Assembly: GCA_944331885.1 (NCBI GenBank)
Contig: CALVJF010000040.1
Location: 1-7,046 of the forward strand
From: an uncultured Bacilli bacterium
Lineage (GTDB): Bacteria; Bacillota_I; Bacilli_A; RF39; UBA660
Length of the DNA: 7,046 nucleotides
Direction of reading: 5' to 3'
Part shown: positions 1-6,069 of the stretch, piece by piece
How the letters are laid out: every line of letters begins with the position of its first letter
Position numbering within the stretch: position 1 is the first letter of the stretch
Made by a program: the position numbers and the translations under genes
Notes under the pieces: model-generated
Database searches by the model: none
What the model was told of the DNA's origin: nothing
What the model saw: only the letters and a program-made list of their open reading frames with translations

Positions 1-38
1 CATAAATATTCAAAAGTCATTTCAAAAAATTCATTCAT
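1..38 (-). CDS. Possible 5' end of a leftward gene (partial)
   Basis: An ATG on the minus strand at 38-36 opens a frame that runs off the left edge and begins MNEFFEMTFEYL. A GAGGT Shine-Dalgarno-like sequence lies six bases upstream of it, which is good spacing. Only 12 residues are visible, so no function can be given. Against it, the hairpin at 43-69 sits directly upstream in what would be the leader, and the plus-strand terminator at 84-111 implies that a rightward transcript enters from the left. Short plus-strand frames ending at 40 or 63 are the alternative. Confidence 0.27.
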   Translation of the reverse strand, partial: MNEFFEMTFEYL

Positions 39-42
39 AAGA

Positions 43-69
43 AAACCTCTAGAAAAAATCTAGGGGTTT
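43..69. repeat. 11-bp inverted repeat (hairpin) near the left edge
   Basis: The arms 43-53 and 59-69 pair over 11 bp (core CTAGA/TCTAG, one G-T wobble) around an AAAAA loop. On the minus strand the stem is followed by TTTTCTT, so it resembles a leftward terminator just before the possible ATG at 38. On the plus strand the following bases are not a convincing U-tract. It could be one of two tandem hairpins ending a rightward transcript, or a leader structure for the leftward gene. Confidence 0.5.
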
Positions 70-83
70 GTCAACAGTCTGAG

Positions 84-111
84 AAACATCTAATAATTAG
101 ATGTTTTTTTT
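84..111 (+). terminator. Rho-independent terminator, rightward
   Basis: A perfect 10-bp stem (AAACATCTAA paired with TTAGATGTTT) with a three-base loop is followed on the plus strand by a run of five further T residues, giving eight T in a row with the end of the stem. It would end a transcript entering from the left of the window and insulate the carboxypeptidase gene. The opposite strand has no comparable U-tract. Confidence 0.65.
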
Positions 112-123
112 AATAATTTAGTT

Positions 124-129
124 TATAAT
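124..129 (+). promoter_or_regulatory. Possible -10 box of the carboxypeptidase gene
   Basis: A perfect TATAAT lies 18 bases before the chosen ATG at 147, and an overlapping TATATT follows at 130-135. No convincing -35 box is present at 16-18 bp; that position falls in the T-run of the preceding terminator. If used, the leader would be only about 10 bases and would begin close to the ribosome binding site. The stretch is AT-rich, so this may be chance. Confidence 0.3.
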
Positions 130-146
130 TATATTAGGTGATGATT

Positions 147-1121
147 ATGAATAAATTAATAAGAGGTTTTATTATTGTATTAGTTATTACGTTTATTATT
201 GTGAGCATTTTTTATGTTATTAAAATTCTTGATAATTCTAGTGAGGAAATAGATAATGTTTCTACTTTAAAAGAAGAAAAAGAAGATCAATTGGTAACTT
301 ATGGTTTTACGGAAGATGAATCTAATTTAATTAAAAGTAAATTAAGCGATGATAATATTAAGTTGATTATTAATAATAAATATGATAAAAGTTTGGTTTT
401 AGGTTTAATAAATAATGATTATTATATTGATAGTAATTTACAACGTTATTTTAATTATTCAAATAACAATAGTGATATGAAGAATAATGATATAATTAAA
501 AATGTTAATTCTAATATAGACAACGAATTTTATAATTATGATATTCAATCTGATACTAGCAAAGGAATTTTAATGATTGCTAATAAGTTTTATAAGCTAG
601 GTAGTGACTTTGACGGATATGATTTAGTTGATGTGCCTGCTAAATATTCGCAATATAATACTTCTTTTAAACTTAATAAGGAAGCTTATGAGCATTTTGT
701 AGAAATGTGGAATGATGCAAATGCTGTAGGTTTGGATTTTAGAGTTTATTCTGGCTATCGAAGCTATGATTTACAAACGAAGTTATATAATAATTATGTT
801 AATCGCGATGGTAAAGAAGAGGCTGATACATACTCAGCTCGTGCTGGATATTCTGAACATCAAACTGGTTTGGCTGTTGATTTAAAAAGTAGAACTATGA
901 ATACTGATTATTTTGAAAAAACTGATGAATTTGCTTGGCTACAAGATAATGCCCATAAATATGGTTTTATTTTAAGATATAATTTAGGTCAAGAATACTT
1001 GACTGGATATATGTATGAGCCTTGGCACTACCGTTATTGTGGTGTGGAATGCGCTACATATATTTATGAGCATAAAATCAATTTTGAAGAATATTATGAA
1101 TACTTTGTTAAAAATAAATAA
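147..1121 (+). CDS. Membrane-anchored M15 family (VanY-like) D-alanyl-D-alanine carboxypeptidase
   Basis: This 324-residue protein most likely trims the terminal D-Ala from peptidoglycan stem peptides outside the cell. The C-terminal half carries the zinc peptidase M15B signature: SGYRSY near residues 202-207, SEHQTGLAVD at 236-245 with metal ligands H238 and D245, and EPWHYRYCG at 291-299 with catalytic E291 and third ligand H294. All key residues are present, so it should be active. An N-terminal hydrophobic segment (about residues 6-27) without a clear cleavage site suggests a membrane anchor. Residues about 47-105 form a lysine- and asparagine-rich region containing YGFTEDESNLIKSKLS, which looks like a small helical domain. 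GTG 138 and ATG 141 are in frame, but AGGTGAT at 136-142 is the Shine-Dalgarno for ATG 147. It stands alone, convergent with rny. L,D- or D,D-endopeptidase activity cannot be excluded. Confidence 0.9.
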   Translation: MNKLIRGFIIVLVITFIIVSIFYVIKILDNSSEEIDNVSTLKEEKEDQLVTYGFTEDESNLIKSKLSDDNIKLIINNKYDKSLVLGLINNDYYIDSNLQRYFNYSNNNSDMKNNDIIKNVNSNIDNEFYNYDIQSDTSKGILMIANKFYKLGSDFDGYDLVDVPAKYSQYNTSFKLNKEAYEHFVEMWNDANAVGLDFRVYSGYRSYDLQTKLYNNYVNRDGKEEADTYSARAGYSEHQTGLAVDLKSRTMNTDYFEKTDEFAWLQDNAHKYGFILRYNLGQEYLTGYMYEPWHYRYCGVECATYIYEHKINFEEYYEYFVKNK

Positions 1122-1145
1122 CCACGTTTATAAACGTGGCTTTAT
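1122..1145 (+). terminator. Terminator after the carboxypeptidase gene
   Basis: The palindrome CCACGTTTATAAACGTGG begins on the base after the TAA stop and folds into a 7-bp stem (CCACGTT/AACGTGG) with a TATA loop. It is followed by CTTTATT on the plus strand. On the minus strand it is followed by TTATTTATTTTT, so it may also act as a second terminator for rny. Confidence 0.7.
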
Positions 1146-1159
1146 TATATTAAAAATTA

Positions 1160-1190
1160 TTAATAATAAAAGAAGCCTATTTGGCTTCTT
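1160..1190 (-). terminator. Terminator of rny, overlapping its stop codon
   Basis: On the minus strand AAGAAGCC (1190-1183) pairs with GGCTTCTT (1177-1170) over 8 bp around an AAATA loop, and is followed by TTATTATTAA. The rny TAG stop (1179-1177) lies across the loop and the first base of the right arm, so the final codons of the gene form the left arm. Confidence 0.7.
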
Positions 1191-2730
1191 CTTGAGCTCT
1201 TGTTTCTCTTATAACAGTTATTTTAATAGTACCAGGATATTGCATTTCAGATTCAATTTTTTCTTTCATTTCACGAGCAATTTTATAACTTGTTAAATCA
1301 TCTACTTCGTCAGGTTTTACTAGAACCCTTATTTCACGGCCAGCCTGCATTGCGTAAGCTTTTTCTACGCCTTCAAAGCTATTGCCTATATTTTCTAATT
1401 GCTCCAATCTCTTAATATAGTTTTCCAATGAATCATTACGTGCTCCAGGACGAGCTGCTGATAATGTATCAGCTATTTGCACTAAACTGGCAATAATTGA
1501 TGTAGCCTCACAATCGCCATGATGAGATTTAATAGCATTTATAACAATTTCATCTTCCTGATATTTTTTAGCTATTTCTTCTCCTAATTCAACATGACTT
1601 CCTTCAACTTCATAATCAATAGCTTTGCCAATATCATGTAATAACCCAGCACGTTTGGCAATATTAACATTTTCTCCTAATTCAGCTGCCATTAAACCAG
1701 TTAAGTGAGCAACTTCTTTAGAATGCTGTAAAACATTTTGACCATAACTGGTACGGAAGTGTAATTTCCCAATCAAATTTACTAATTCAGCATCTACTTT
1801 AGTTATTCCTAACTCATATAATGCATCTTGACCCATTTCAGTAATTTTTTCATTAATATCTTTTACTACTTTGTCGTATATTTCTTCAATTCTTGAAGGA
1901 TGAATTCTTCCATCTTTAATCAATGTTTCAATTGTAATTTTAGCAATTTCACGACGTAATGGGTCAAAGCTGGAAATTACAATTGCTTCTGGTGTATCAT
2001 CAATTATCAAATCTACTCCTGTTACGGACTCTATTGTTCGAATATTTCGACCTTCACGGCCTATTAAACGCCCTTTCATTTCATCATTTGGTAATATTAT
2101 TGTACTTACAGTTTGTTCGTTTGTTACATCATTTGAATATCTTTGCATACTGCCTACAATAAGTTGTTTAGCTTTTTCTGCTGCAATAAGTTTGGCTTCG
2201 CTTTCTTGTTCTTTAATATATTCGGCTTTTTCTTTAGCCATAGTTGCTTCGACTCTTTTCATAATTAAATCATGAGCCTTCTCTTTACTAAATTTTGCAA
2301 TACGTTCTAGTTGTTCCATTTCTTCTTTTAATAATTCTTCCATTTTAGTTTCTTTTTCTTGGATTTCTTTTTGTTTATTATTAAGCAATGTATCCTTTTT
2401 TTCAAGCATTTCATCACGATTTTGGAGCATTTCCTCACGTTTATCGAGATTTTTCTCTCTTTGCATTAATCGATCTTCTGATTGTTTAAGTTCAGATTTT
2501 TTTTCTTTTATTTCGCGTTCTAATTCTTGTTTACTTCGATATGATTCTTCTTTTAATTCTAAGAGACTATCACGGCGTTTTTTCTCAGCCTCTTTCACTG
2601 CTTGATCAATTAATTGCTTGGCTTTTTTTTCGGCTTGGTTTCCCCTAATGTAATTAATAATGAAAAATAAACCTACTCCGCATAAGATTCCAATGGTAAG
2701 AGCTAAAATGGTACTTGAACTAATATCCAT
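1177..2730 (-). CDS. rny: Ribonuclease Y
   Basis: RNase Y is the membrane-bound endoribonuclease that starts much of mRNA decay in low-GC Gram-positive bacteria. The 517-residue length is typical. Visible parts in order are one N-terminal membrane helix (about residues 7-27), a long charged coiled coil (about 30-195) rich in Glu, Lys and Arg, a KH RNA-binding domain with GRLIGREGRNIR at 220-231, and an HD phosphohydrolase domain with H336 (QHSKEV), the H365-D366 pair in LLHDIGKAID, SHHGD at 402-406 and D421. All metal-binding residues are intact. GGAGG lies seven bases before the ATG. The gene has its own promoter-like region and a terminator over its stop. Its position downstream of recA matches B. 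subtilis, where pbpX lies between them; here a nucleotidase and an unrecognised gene occupy that interval. Confidence 0.98.
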   Translation of the reverse strand: MDISSSTILALTIGILCGVGLFFIINYIRGNQAEKKAKQLIDQAVKEAEKKRRDSLLELKEESYRSKQELEREIKEKKSELKQSEDRLMQREKNLDKREEMLQNRDEMLEKKDTLLNNKQKEIQEKETKMEELLKEEMEQLERIAKFSKEKAHDLIMKRVEATMAKEKAEYIKEQESEAKLIAAEKAKQLIVGSMQRYSNDVTNEQTVSTIILPNDEMKGRLIGREGRNIRTIESVTGVDLIIDDTPEAIVISSFDPLRREIAKITIETLIKDGRIHPSRIEEIYDKVVKDINEKITEMGQDALYELGITKVDAELVNLIGKLHFRTSYGQNVLQHSKEVAHLTGLMAAELGENVNIAKRAGLLHDIGKAIDYEVEGSHVELGEEIAKKYQEDEIVINAIKSHHGDCEATSIIASLVQIADTLSAARPGARNDSLENYIKRLEQLENIGNSFEGVEKAYAMQAGREIRVLVKPDEVDDLTSYKIAREMKEKIESEMQYPGTIKITVIRETRAQEEAK

Positions 2731-2796
2731 TTTTCTTCCTCCATTTTTATTTATTTATAGAAATATTATTGAATTTAATAATTGTTCTATAAATTT

Positions 2797-2825
2797 ATTA
2801 TAGATGGAATTTTAGATTTAAGCAA
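2797..2825 (-). promoter_or_regulatory. SigA-type promoter of rny
   Basis: On the minus strand a perfect TATAAT (2802-2797) is placed 17 bp downstream of TTGCTT (2825-2820). Transcription would start near 2790, giving a leader of about 60 bases before the rny ATG at 2730. The -35 box is weak (three of six positions) but spacing and -10 are ideal. Confidence 0.6.
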
Positions 2826-2839
2826 GAATTAATTGTCAA
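2811..2839 (-). promoter_or_regulatory. Possible second, overlapping promoter of rny
   Basis: A perfect TTGACA (2839-2834, minus strand) lies 17 bp upstream of TCTAAA (2816-2811), which matches four of six positions of the -10 consensus. It overlaps the TTGCTT/TATAAT pair, shifted by 14 bp. One of the two, or both, may drive rny. Confidence 0.35.
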
Positions 2840-2856
2840 ATTTGAATTTTAAAAAA

Positions 2857-3648
2857 TTAACTCAAGGTAAATTTATAAGGAATATGTTGCTGGTCTAAAT
2901 AATCTAAATGGCGTAATAGTGTTTCTTTTTCTTTTTGGTAATCTTCAACGACACGGCGAATTGTTTCACGAGGTTTTTTGGCTAATTCACTATTAGGTAG
3001 ACAAGTTTCTTTTTCTATTATTGACATTAAAAGTCCCATAATTTTATATTTCATAAAATCATCAAAAATTTCTGAATTAATTATTATTTCTCTTTCACAA
3101 TTACTTAAAAAATTTAGACTTTCAGTTAAAGGGCCACTATTTCTTCGAATATTTCTAATCATAAGTAATAAATCATTATGACTTATTCTTCTCGTACTAT
3201 ACGAAAGTGAAAGGGTTTTTAAAAGTTCTAACCATTCTGAACATAAGCCATAGCCACCACCGAAAACACGACGATCTACTCTTTCAATCATTTCTGGAAA
3301 TAACTTAGGACGAGGTAAAGCATTTTCTTGCAATAAAGATATAAATTGTCCAGTACAACATATACCAATAGAATTAAATAAATCCATGTCACAGGATGCA
3401 ATAAATTTTCTTAATTTTTGATAGTATTCTTCTTGAACTAACATTTTGGTACTATAAGGAATATTTTTAGCTTCACTTAGTTTTTTATTTAAGTATTGTT
3501 TCAATCTTTTGTAAGTAAAATATTTATGATGATAAATTGTTGCTGAATAATAAGTATATCCTCGCGAAATATCGATATCATAACTATTATCTTTTATATT
3601 GTATGATGGATAAGTATGACCACCCTGAAAACGATATAATTGATGCAT
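2857..3648 (-). CDS. Unrecognised 263-residue protein between recA-HAD and rny
   Basis: I do not recognise this protein. A GGGGG-containing Shine-Dalgarno sequence eight or so bases before the ATG, its own promoter-like sequence and a codon use like the neighbours support it as a real gene. There is no signal peptide or membrane helix, so it is probably cytoplasmic. The first 45 residues are rich in Tyr and His (GYTYYSATIYHHKYF). Residues about 45-263 look mostly helical with many basic residues, including PRPKLFPEMIERVDRRVFGGGYG near 112-134. Six cysteines are spread through it (86, 97, 98, 136, 184, 216), with an adjacent pair in GICCTG. No nucleotide-binding, HTH or known catalytic motif is evident. 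It occupies part of the place where B. subtilis has pbpX, but it shows no penicillin-binding SxxK or similar motif. Confidence 0.8.
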   Translation of the reverse strand: MHQLYRFQGGHTYPSYNIKDNSYDIDISRGYTYYSATIYHHKYFTYKRLKQYLNKKLSEAKNIPYSTKMLVQEEYYQKLRKFIASCDMDLFNSIGICCTGQFISLLQENALPRPKLFPEMIERVDRRVFGGGYGLCSEWLELLKTLSLSYSTRRISHNDLLLMIRNIRRNSGPLTESLNFLSNCEREIIINSEIFDDFMKYKIMGLLMSIIEKETCLPNSELAKKPRETIRRVVEDYQKEKETLLRHLDYLDQQHIPYKFTLS

Positions 3649-3694
3649 TAACTAATCCCCCTTTTTTATTTCATTGCTAATATTTATGCTAGTT

Positions 3695-3723
3695 AGGATA
3701 TCAAACGTGAAAGGAAAAGTCAA
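3695..3723 (-). promoter_or_regulatory. SigA-type promoter of the unrecognised gene
   Basis: On the minus strand TTGACT (3723-3718, five of six) and TATCCT (3700-3695, four of six) are separated by exactly 17 bp. It lies just downstream of the terminator of the HAD gene, with an expected leader of about 40 bases before the ATG at 3648. Confidence 0.6.
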
Positions 3724-3728
3724 ACATT

Positions 3729-3753
3729 AAAAAGCAGCTAATTTAATTAGCTG
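3729..3753 (-). terminator. Terminator of the recA-HAD unit, with the stop codon as its loop
   Basis: On the minus strand CAGCTAAT (3753-3746) pairs with ATTAGCTG (3742-3735) over 8 bp, and the three-base loop is the TAA stop codon of the HAD gene itself (3745-3743). CTTTTTAA follows, completing an intrinsic terminator. Confidence 0.75.
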
Positions 3754-4315
3754 TTATTTCTTCTATGTACTCTGAAATTTCTATCCAATTTTTTACTGTA
3801 TTATACTGCTCTTGAAACTTATTATTTAGCTCATTTAGAAAAAGTAATTTATTGGTTTCAATATTTTCTAAAACACTAGGTGAATCATCAATTAATAAAT
3901 CTATATTATTTTGACGACACGCTTCATTTTTATTAGTATTATTGAATAATATTTTATCAAAATAAATATTATGTTTTTGAAAATATCTCTTAGTATTTTC
4001 AATTGTATTTGGTACTAAATTGTCATTACGAGCTGTTATAAAAATTATTTTATGACCTTGACCATGAAGCGCAAAAATAACTTTTCGGGCGTTAGGAAAT
4101 AATTCTACAGTATTGCATACTTCTTGAAAGCATTGCTGAAGTTTGGAATTTAACTCGTCAGGAAATTTGGAAGCCATAATTTGACTTAAATTTTTTTGAT
4201 ATAACTCTTTTTCTTTAGGAGTAGTTATATAATTATCAATTAACGAATTTGTTTTTTCGGTTGTTTTAGTTAAAACATTATCAATGTCTATTCCGATATT
4301 AAGAATTTTTTTCAC
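3743..4315 (-). CDS. HAD-superfamily nucleotidase, 5'(3')-deoxyribonucleotidase (NT5C) type
   Basis: This 190-residue soluble protein has the layout of the NT5C/YqfW family of HAD phosphatases, which remove phosphate from (deoxy)nucleoside monophosphates. Motif I is GIDIDNVLT with nucleophile D10 and acid/base D12. Motif II is FITAR with T94. Motif III lysine is probably K129 (NTNKNEAC). Motif IV is LIDDSP with D143 and D144 for magnesium. The helical stretch about 15-75 fits the small cap of this family. The start is GTG at 4315, 17 bases inside the end of recA; AAGGA lies 11 bases upstream, and later ATGs would remove the DxD motif. The overlap makes translational coupling with recA likely. 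A role in clearing dNMPs made during repair is inference, and the substrate is unknown. Confidence 0.83.
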   Translation of the reverse strand: MKKILNIGIDIDNVLTKTTEKTNSLIDNYITTPKEKELYQKNLSQIMASKFPDELNSKLQQCFQEVCNTVELFPNARKVIFALHGQGHKIIFITARNDNLVPNTIENTKRYFQKHNIYFDKILFNNTNKNEACRQNNIDLLIDDSPSVLENIETNKLLFLNELNNKFQEQYNTVKNWIEISEYIEEITAN

Positions 4316-5339
4316 TGCTCTTAGTATCCTTATTTTTTATAAATCCATAATGTTCTCGTACTTTCGTTTCTATTTCTTGCATTAACTTTGGATTTTCTTT
4401 TAAATAGGCTTTAACATTTTCTTTCCCTTGACCAATTTTTTCACCATTGTATGAATACCACGCACCACTTTTATCAATTATATTAATGTCACTGGCTAAA
4501 TCGATTAACTCTCCTTCTTTACTAACACCTTCGCCGTACATAATATCTACGCTAGCAGTTTTAAAAGGTGGTGCAACTTTATTTTTTACTACTTTAATTG
4601 TAGTTCTGTTACCAATGATTTGATCACCACTTTTTATTTGTTCTGCTCTTCTAATATCTAGTCGAATTGTTGAATAAAATTTTAGGGCTCTACCTCCAGG
4701 AGTAGTTTCAGGATTACCGAACATTACCCCCACTTTTTCACGAAGTTGGTTTATAAAAATGGCTGTTGTTTTAGTTTTATTTATAGTGCCTGATAATTTT
4801 CTTAATGCTTGCGACATCAAGCGAGCTTGAAGTCCAACATGGGAATCTCCCATCTCACCTTCAATTTCGGCTTGAGGAACTAAAGCAGCAACAGAGTCAA
4901 TAACAATAATGTTAACTGCTTCACTACGAACTAATGCTTCACAAATTTCTAGAGCTTGCTCACCAGTATCTGGTTGAGACAATAAGAGTTCATTAATATT
5001 TACGCCTAAGTTTTTAGCGTATATTGGATCTAAAGCATGCTCGGCATCAATAAATGCTGCACGACCACCTTCTTTTTGTACTTCAGCAATGGCTTGAAGA
5101 GCAAAAGTTGTTTTTCCAGATGATTCTGGGCCATAAATTTCAATTATACGTCCTTTTGGAAAGCCACCAACTCCTAAAGCAATATCTAATGTAAGCGAAC
5201 CAGTTGGAGTAACATCTATTTCCATATGTTCTTCTTCTCCTAAGCGCATTATTGCTCCTTTACCAAATTGTTTTTCAATATCGGCTAAAACTTGTTCTAA
5301 AGCCTTATCTTTATCCTTTTGATCTTTAACTATTTTCAT
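4299..5339 (-). CDS. recA: Recombinase RecA
   Basis: RecA forms filaments on single-stranded DNA, pairs homologous strands using ATP, and stimulates LexA self-cleavage where that system exists. The 346-residue length is normal. The short N-terminal polymerising helix precedes KQFGKGAIMRLG (23-34), Walker A GPESSGKTT is at 70-78, Walker B IIVIDS is at 144-149, and the L2 DNA-binding loop runs from EKVGVMFGNPETTPGG (201-216). The C-terminal tail (about 335-346) is short and rich in Lys and Ser rather than strongly acidic as in E. coli. AGGAGG lies six bases before the ATG. A strong promoter and a LexA-like palindrome lie upstream. The gene overlaps the downstream nucleotidase by 17 bp and follows pgsA directly, so cinA, usual at this place in Bacilli, is absent here. 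Confidence 0.99.
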   Translation of the reverse strand: MKIVKDQKDKDKALEQVLADIEKQFGKGAIMRLGEEEHMEIDVTPTGSLTLDIALGVGGFPKGRIIEIYGPESSGKTTFALQAIAEVQKEGGRAAFIDAEHALDPIYAKNLGVNINELLLSQPDTGEQALEICEALVRSEAVNIIVIDSVAALVPQAEIEGEMGDSHVGLQARLMSQALRKLSGTINKTKTTAIFINQLREKVGVMFGNPETTPGGRALKFYSTIRLDIRRAEQIKSGDQIIGNRTTIKVVKNKVAPPFKTASVDIMYGEGVSKEGELIDLASDINIIDKSGAWYSYNGEKIGQGKENVKAYLKENPKLMQEIETKVREHYGFIKNKDTKSSEKNS

Positions 5340-5370
5340 TTTAGTCCTCCTAATTTTTTCTTACAATCTA

Positions 5371-5399
5371 ATTTTATTATACATTTTTTTGTTTGTCAA
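5371..5399 (-). promoter_or_regulatory. SigA-type promoter of recA
   Basis: On the minus strand a perfect TTGACA (5399-5394) and TAAAAT (5376-5371, five of six) are separated by 17 bp. A TATAAT at 5381-5376 overlaps it but sits only 12 bp from the -35. The expected leader is about 25 bases, ending in AGGAGG and the recA ATG. Confidence 0.8.
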
Positions 5400-5407
5400 T
5401 ATTTTTT

Positions 5408-5421
5408 CAAACATTTGTTTG
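5408..5421. promoter_or_regulatory. LexA-box-like palindrome upstream of recA
   Basis: The minus strand reads CAAACAAATGTTTG, an inverted repeat of the form CAAAC-N4-GTTTG centred about 18 bp upstream of the recA -35. It resembles the Gram-positive SOS operator GAAC-N4-GTTC, with the outer G and C changed symmetrically to A and T. Position before recA fits a LexA site, but the change is at strongly conserved bases and lexA is not in this window. Confidence 0.4.
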
Positions 5422-5424
5422 CCT

Positions 5425-5462
5425 TTAAATAAAAATTAAAAATAAGCTTAAAGCTTATTTTT
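5425..5462 (-). terminator. Terminator of the rodZ-pgsA unit, overlapping the pgsA stop
   Basis: On the minus strand AAAAATAAGC (5462-5453) pairs with GCTTATTTTT (5447-5438) over 10 bp with a five-base loop, followed by AATTTTTATTT. The pgsA TAA stop (5457-5455) lies inside the left arm. It separates pgsA from the recA promoter. Confidence 0.75.
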
Positions 5463-6054
5463 CCGAGAAGATAAAATCTTTATTAGCTATATAATATTGA
5501 CAGCCAGAAATTACAGAAAGAATTGTGGCAATCGCTACTATTAGATTAGCAATGTCAATTCCAAAATATTCAAATGGCAAGTTATAGAATTGAACTAAAG
5601 TTAATCCTACCATCATACAAATAGTTTTAATTTTACCAGCCCAACTAGCTGCAATAACTTTTCCTTTGTTACCAGATGCCATTTTGATTGAATCGACAAC
5701 TATATCTCTAGTGATTATAACAACTGGGACAATTACAGAAATAAAGTTAGCATAAGCTAAAATAATTAATAAACCATTAACTAATACTTTATCAGCAATG
5801 GCATCCATTACTTTTCCAAAGTCAGTTACTAAGCCACGACTTCGAGCAATATGTCCGTCTAAAAAATCAGTAATAGAAGCTATTAAGAATAAAACCCCGC
5901 TTATTACATATCTAATATCAACATTGACGTCTAAAACACTATAAACTGGGAAATTAATTCCTAATTGATGCCAAGGGACTGTAAGCAATACTAAAATTAT
6001 TACTGCTAAAATAATTCTAGCTATTGTTAACTTATTTGGTAAATTCATTTTCAT
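5455..6054 (-). CDS. pgsA: CDP-diacylglycerol-glycerol-3-phosphate 3-phosphatidyltransferase
   Basis: PgsA makes phosphatidylglycerol phosphate from CDP-diacylglycerol and glycerol 3-phosphate in the cytoplasmic membrane, the committed step to phosphatidylglycerol. The 199-residue protein has the full CDP-alcohol phosphatidyltransferase signature D-G-x2-A-R-x8-G-x3-D-x3-D at about residues 66-88 (DG at 66-67, AR at 70-71, G80, D84, D88). NLPNKLTIAR near the N-terminus is typical of PgsA, and several hydrophobic segments follow (about 15-28, 50-65, 92-118, 145-158, 168-185). An in-frame GTG at 6063 would add three residues, but it lies within the GAGGTG Shine-Dalgarno, so ATG 6054 is preferred. 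It starts 15 bp after rodZ, an arrangement conserved in Bacilli, and ends in a terminator. Confidence 0.96.
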   Translation of the reverse strand: MKMNLPNKLTIARIILAVIILVLLTVPWHQLGINFPVYSVLDVNVDIRYVISGVLFLIASITDFLDGHIARSRGLVTDFGKVMDAIADKVLVNGLLIILAYANFISVIVPVVIITRDIVVDSIKMASGNKGKVIAASWAGKIKTICMMVGLTLVQFYNLPFEYFGIDIANLIVAIATILSVISGCQYYIANKDFIFSEK

Positions 6055-6060
6055 ATTTAA

Positions 6061-6066
6061 CACCTC
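6061..6066 (-). promoter_or_regulatory. Ribosome binding site that fixes the pgsA start
   Basis: GAGGTG on the minus strand lies six bases before ATG 6054. Its last three bases are the in-frame GTG that would otherwise be taken as the start, so the upstream choice is unlikely. Confidence 0.75.
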
Positions 6067-6069
6067 ATA

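Noticed and set aside
46..74. Leftward promoter with TTGACA at 74-69
   Set aside because: The -35 is perfect, but the 17-bp spacing leads to TAGAGG, a poor -10, and transcription would start at the ATG and exclude the ribosome binding site.
1015..1296. Plus-strand frame of 93 codons after the carboxypeptidase
   Set aside because: It overlaps the end of the carboxypeptidase gene, two terminator hairpins and the 3' end of rny, and has no ribosome binding site or recognisable protein.
1959..2162. Plus-strand frame inside rny
   Set aside because: It is antisense to the KH-domain coding region of rny, a clear shadow frame.
2835..2860. Terminator after the unrecognised gene
   Set aside because: Only AT-rich partial inverted repeats are present and there is no stable stem followed by a U-tract.
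2978..3181. Plus-strand frame inside the unrecognised gene
   Set aside because: It is shorter than, and antisense to, the 263-codon frame that has a promoter and a ribosome binding site.
3649..3742. Operator-like repeat around CTAGCATAAATATTAG
   Set aside because: The two halves match only in the outer three or four bases, which is expected by chance in such AT-rich sequence.
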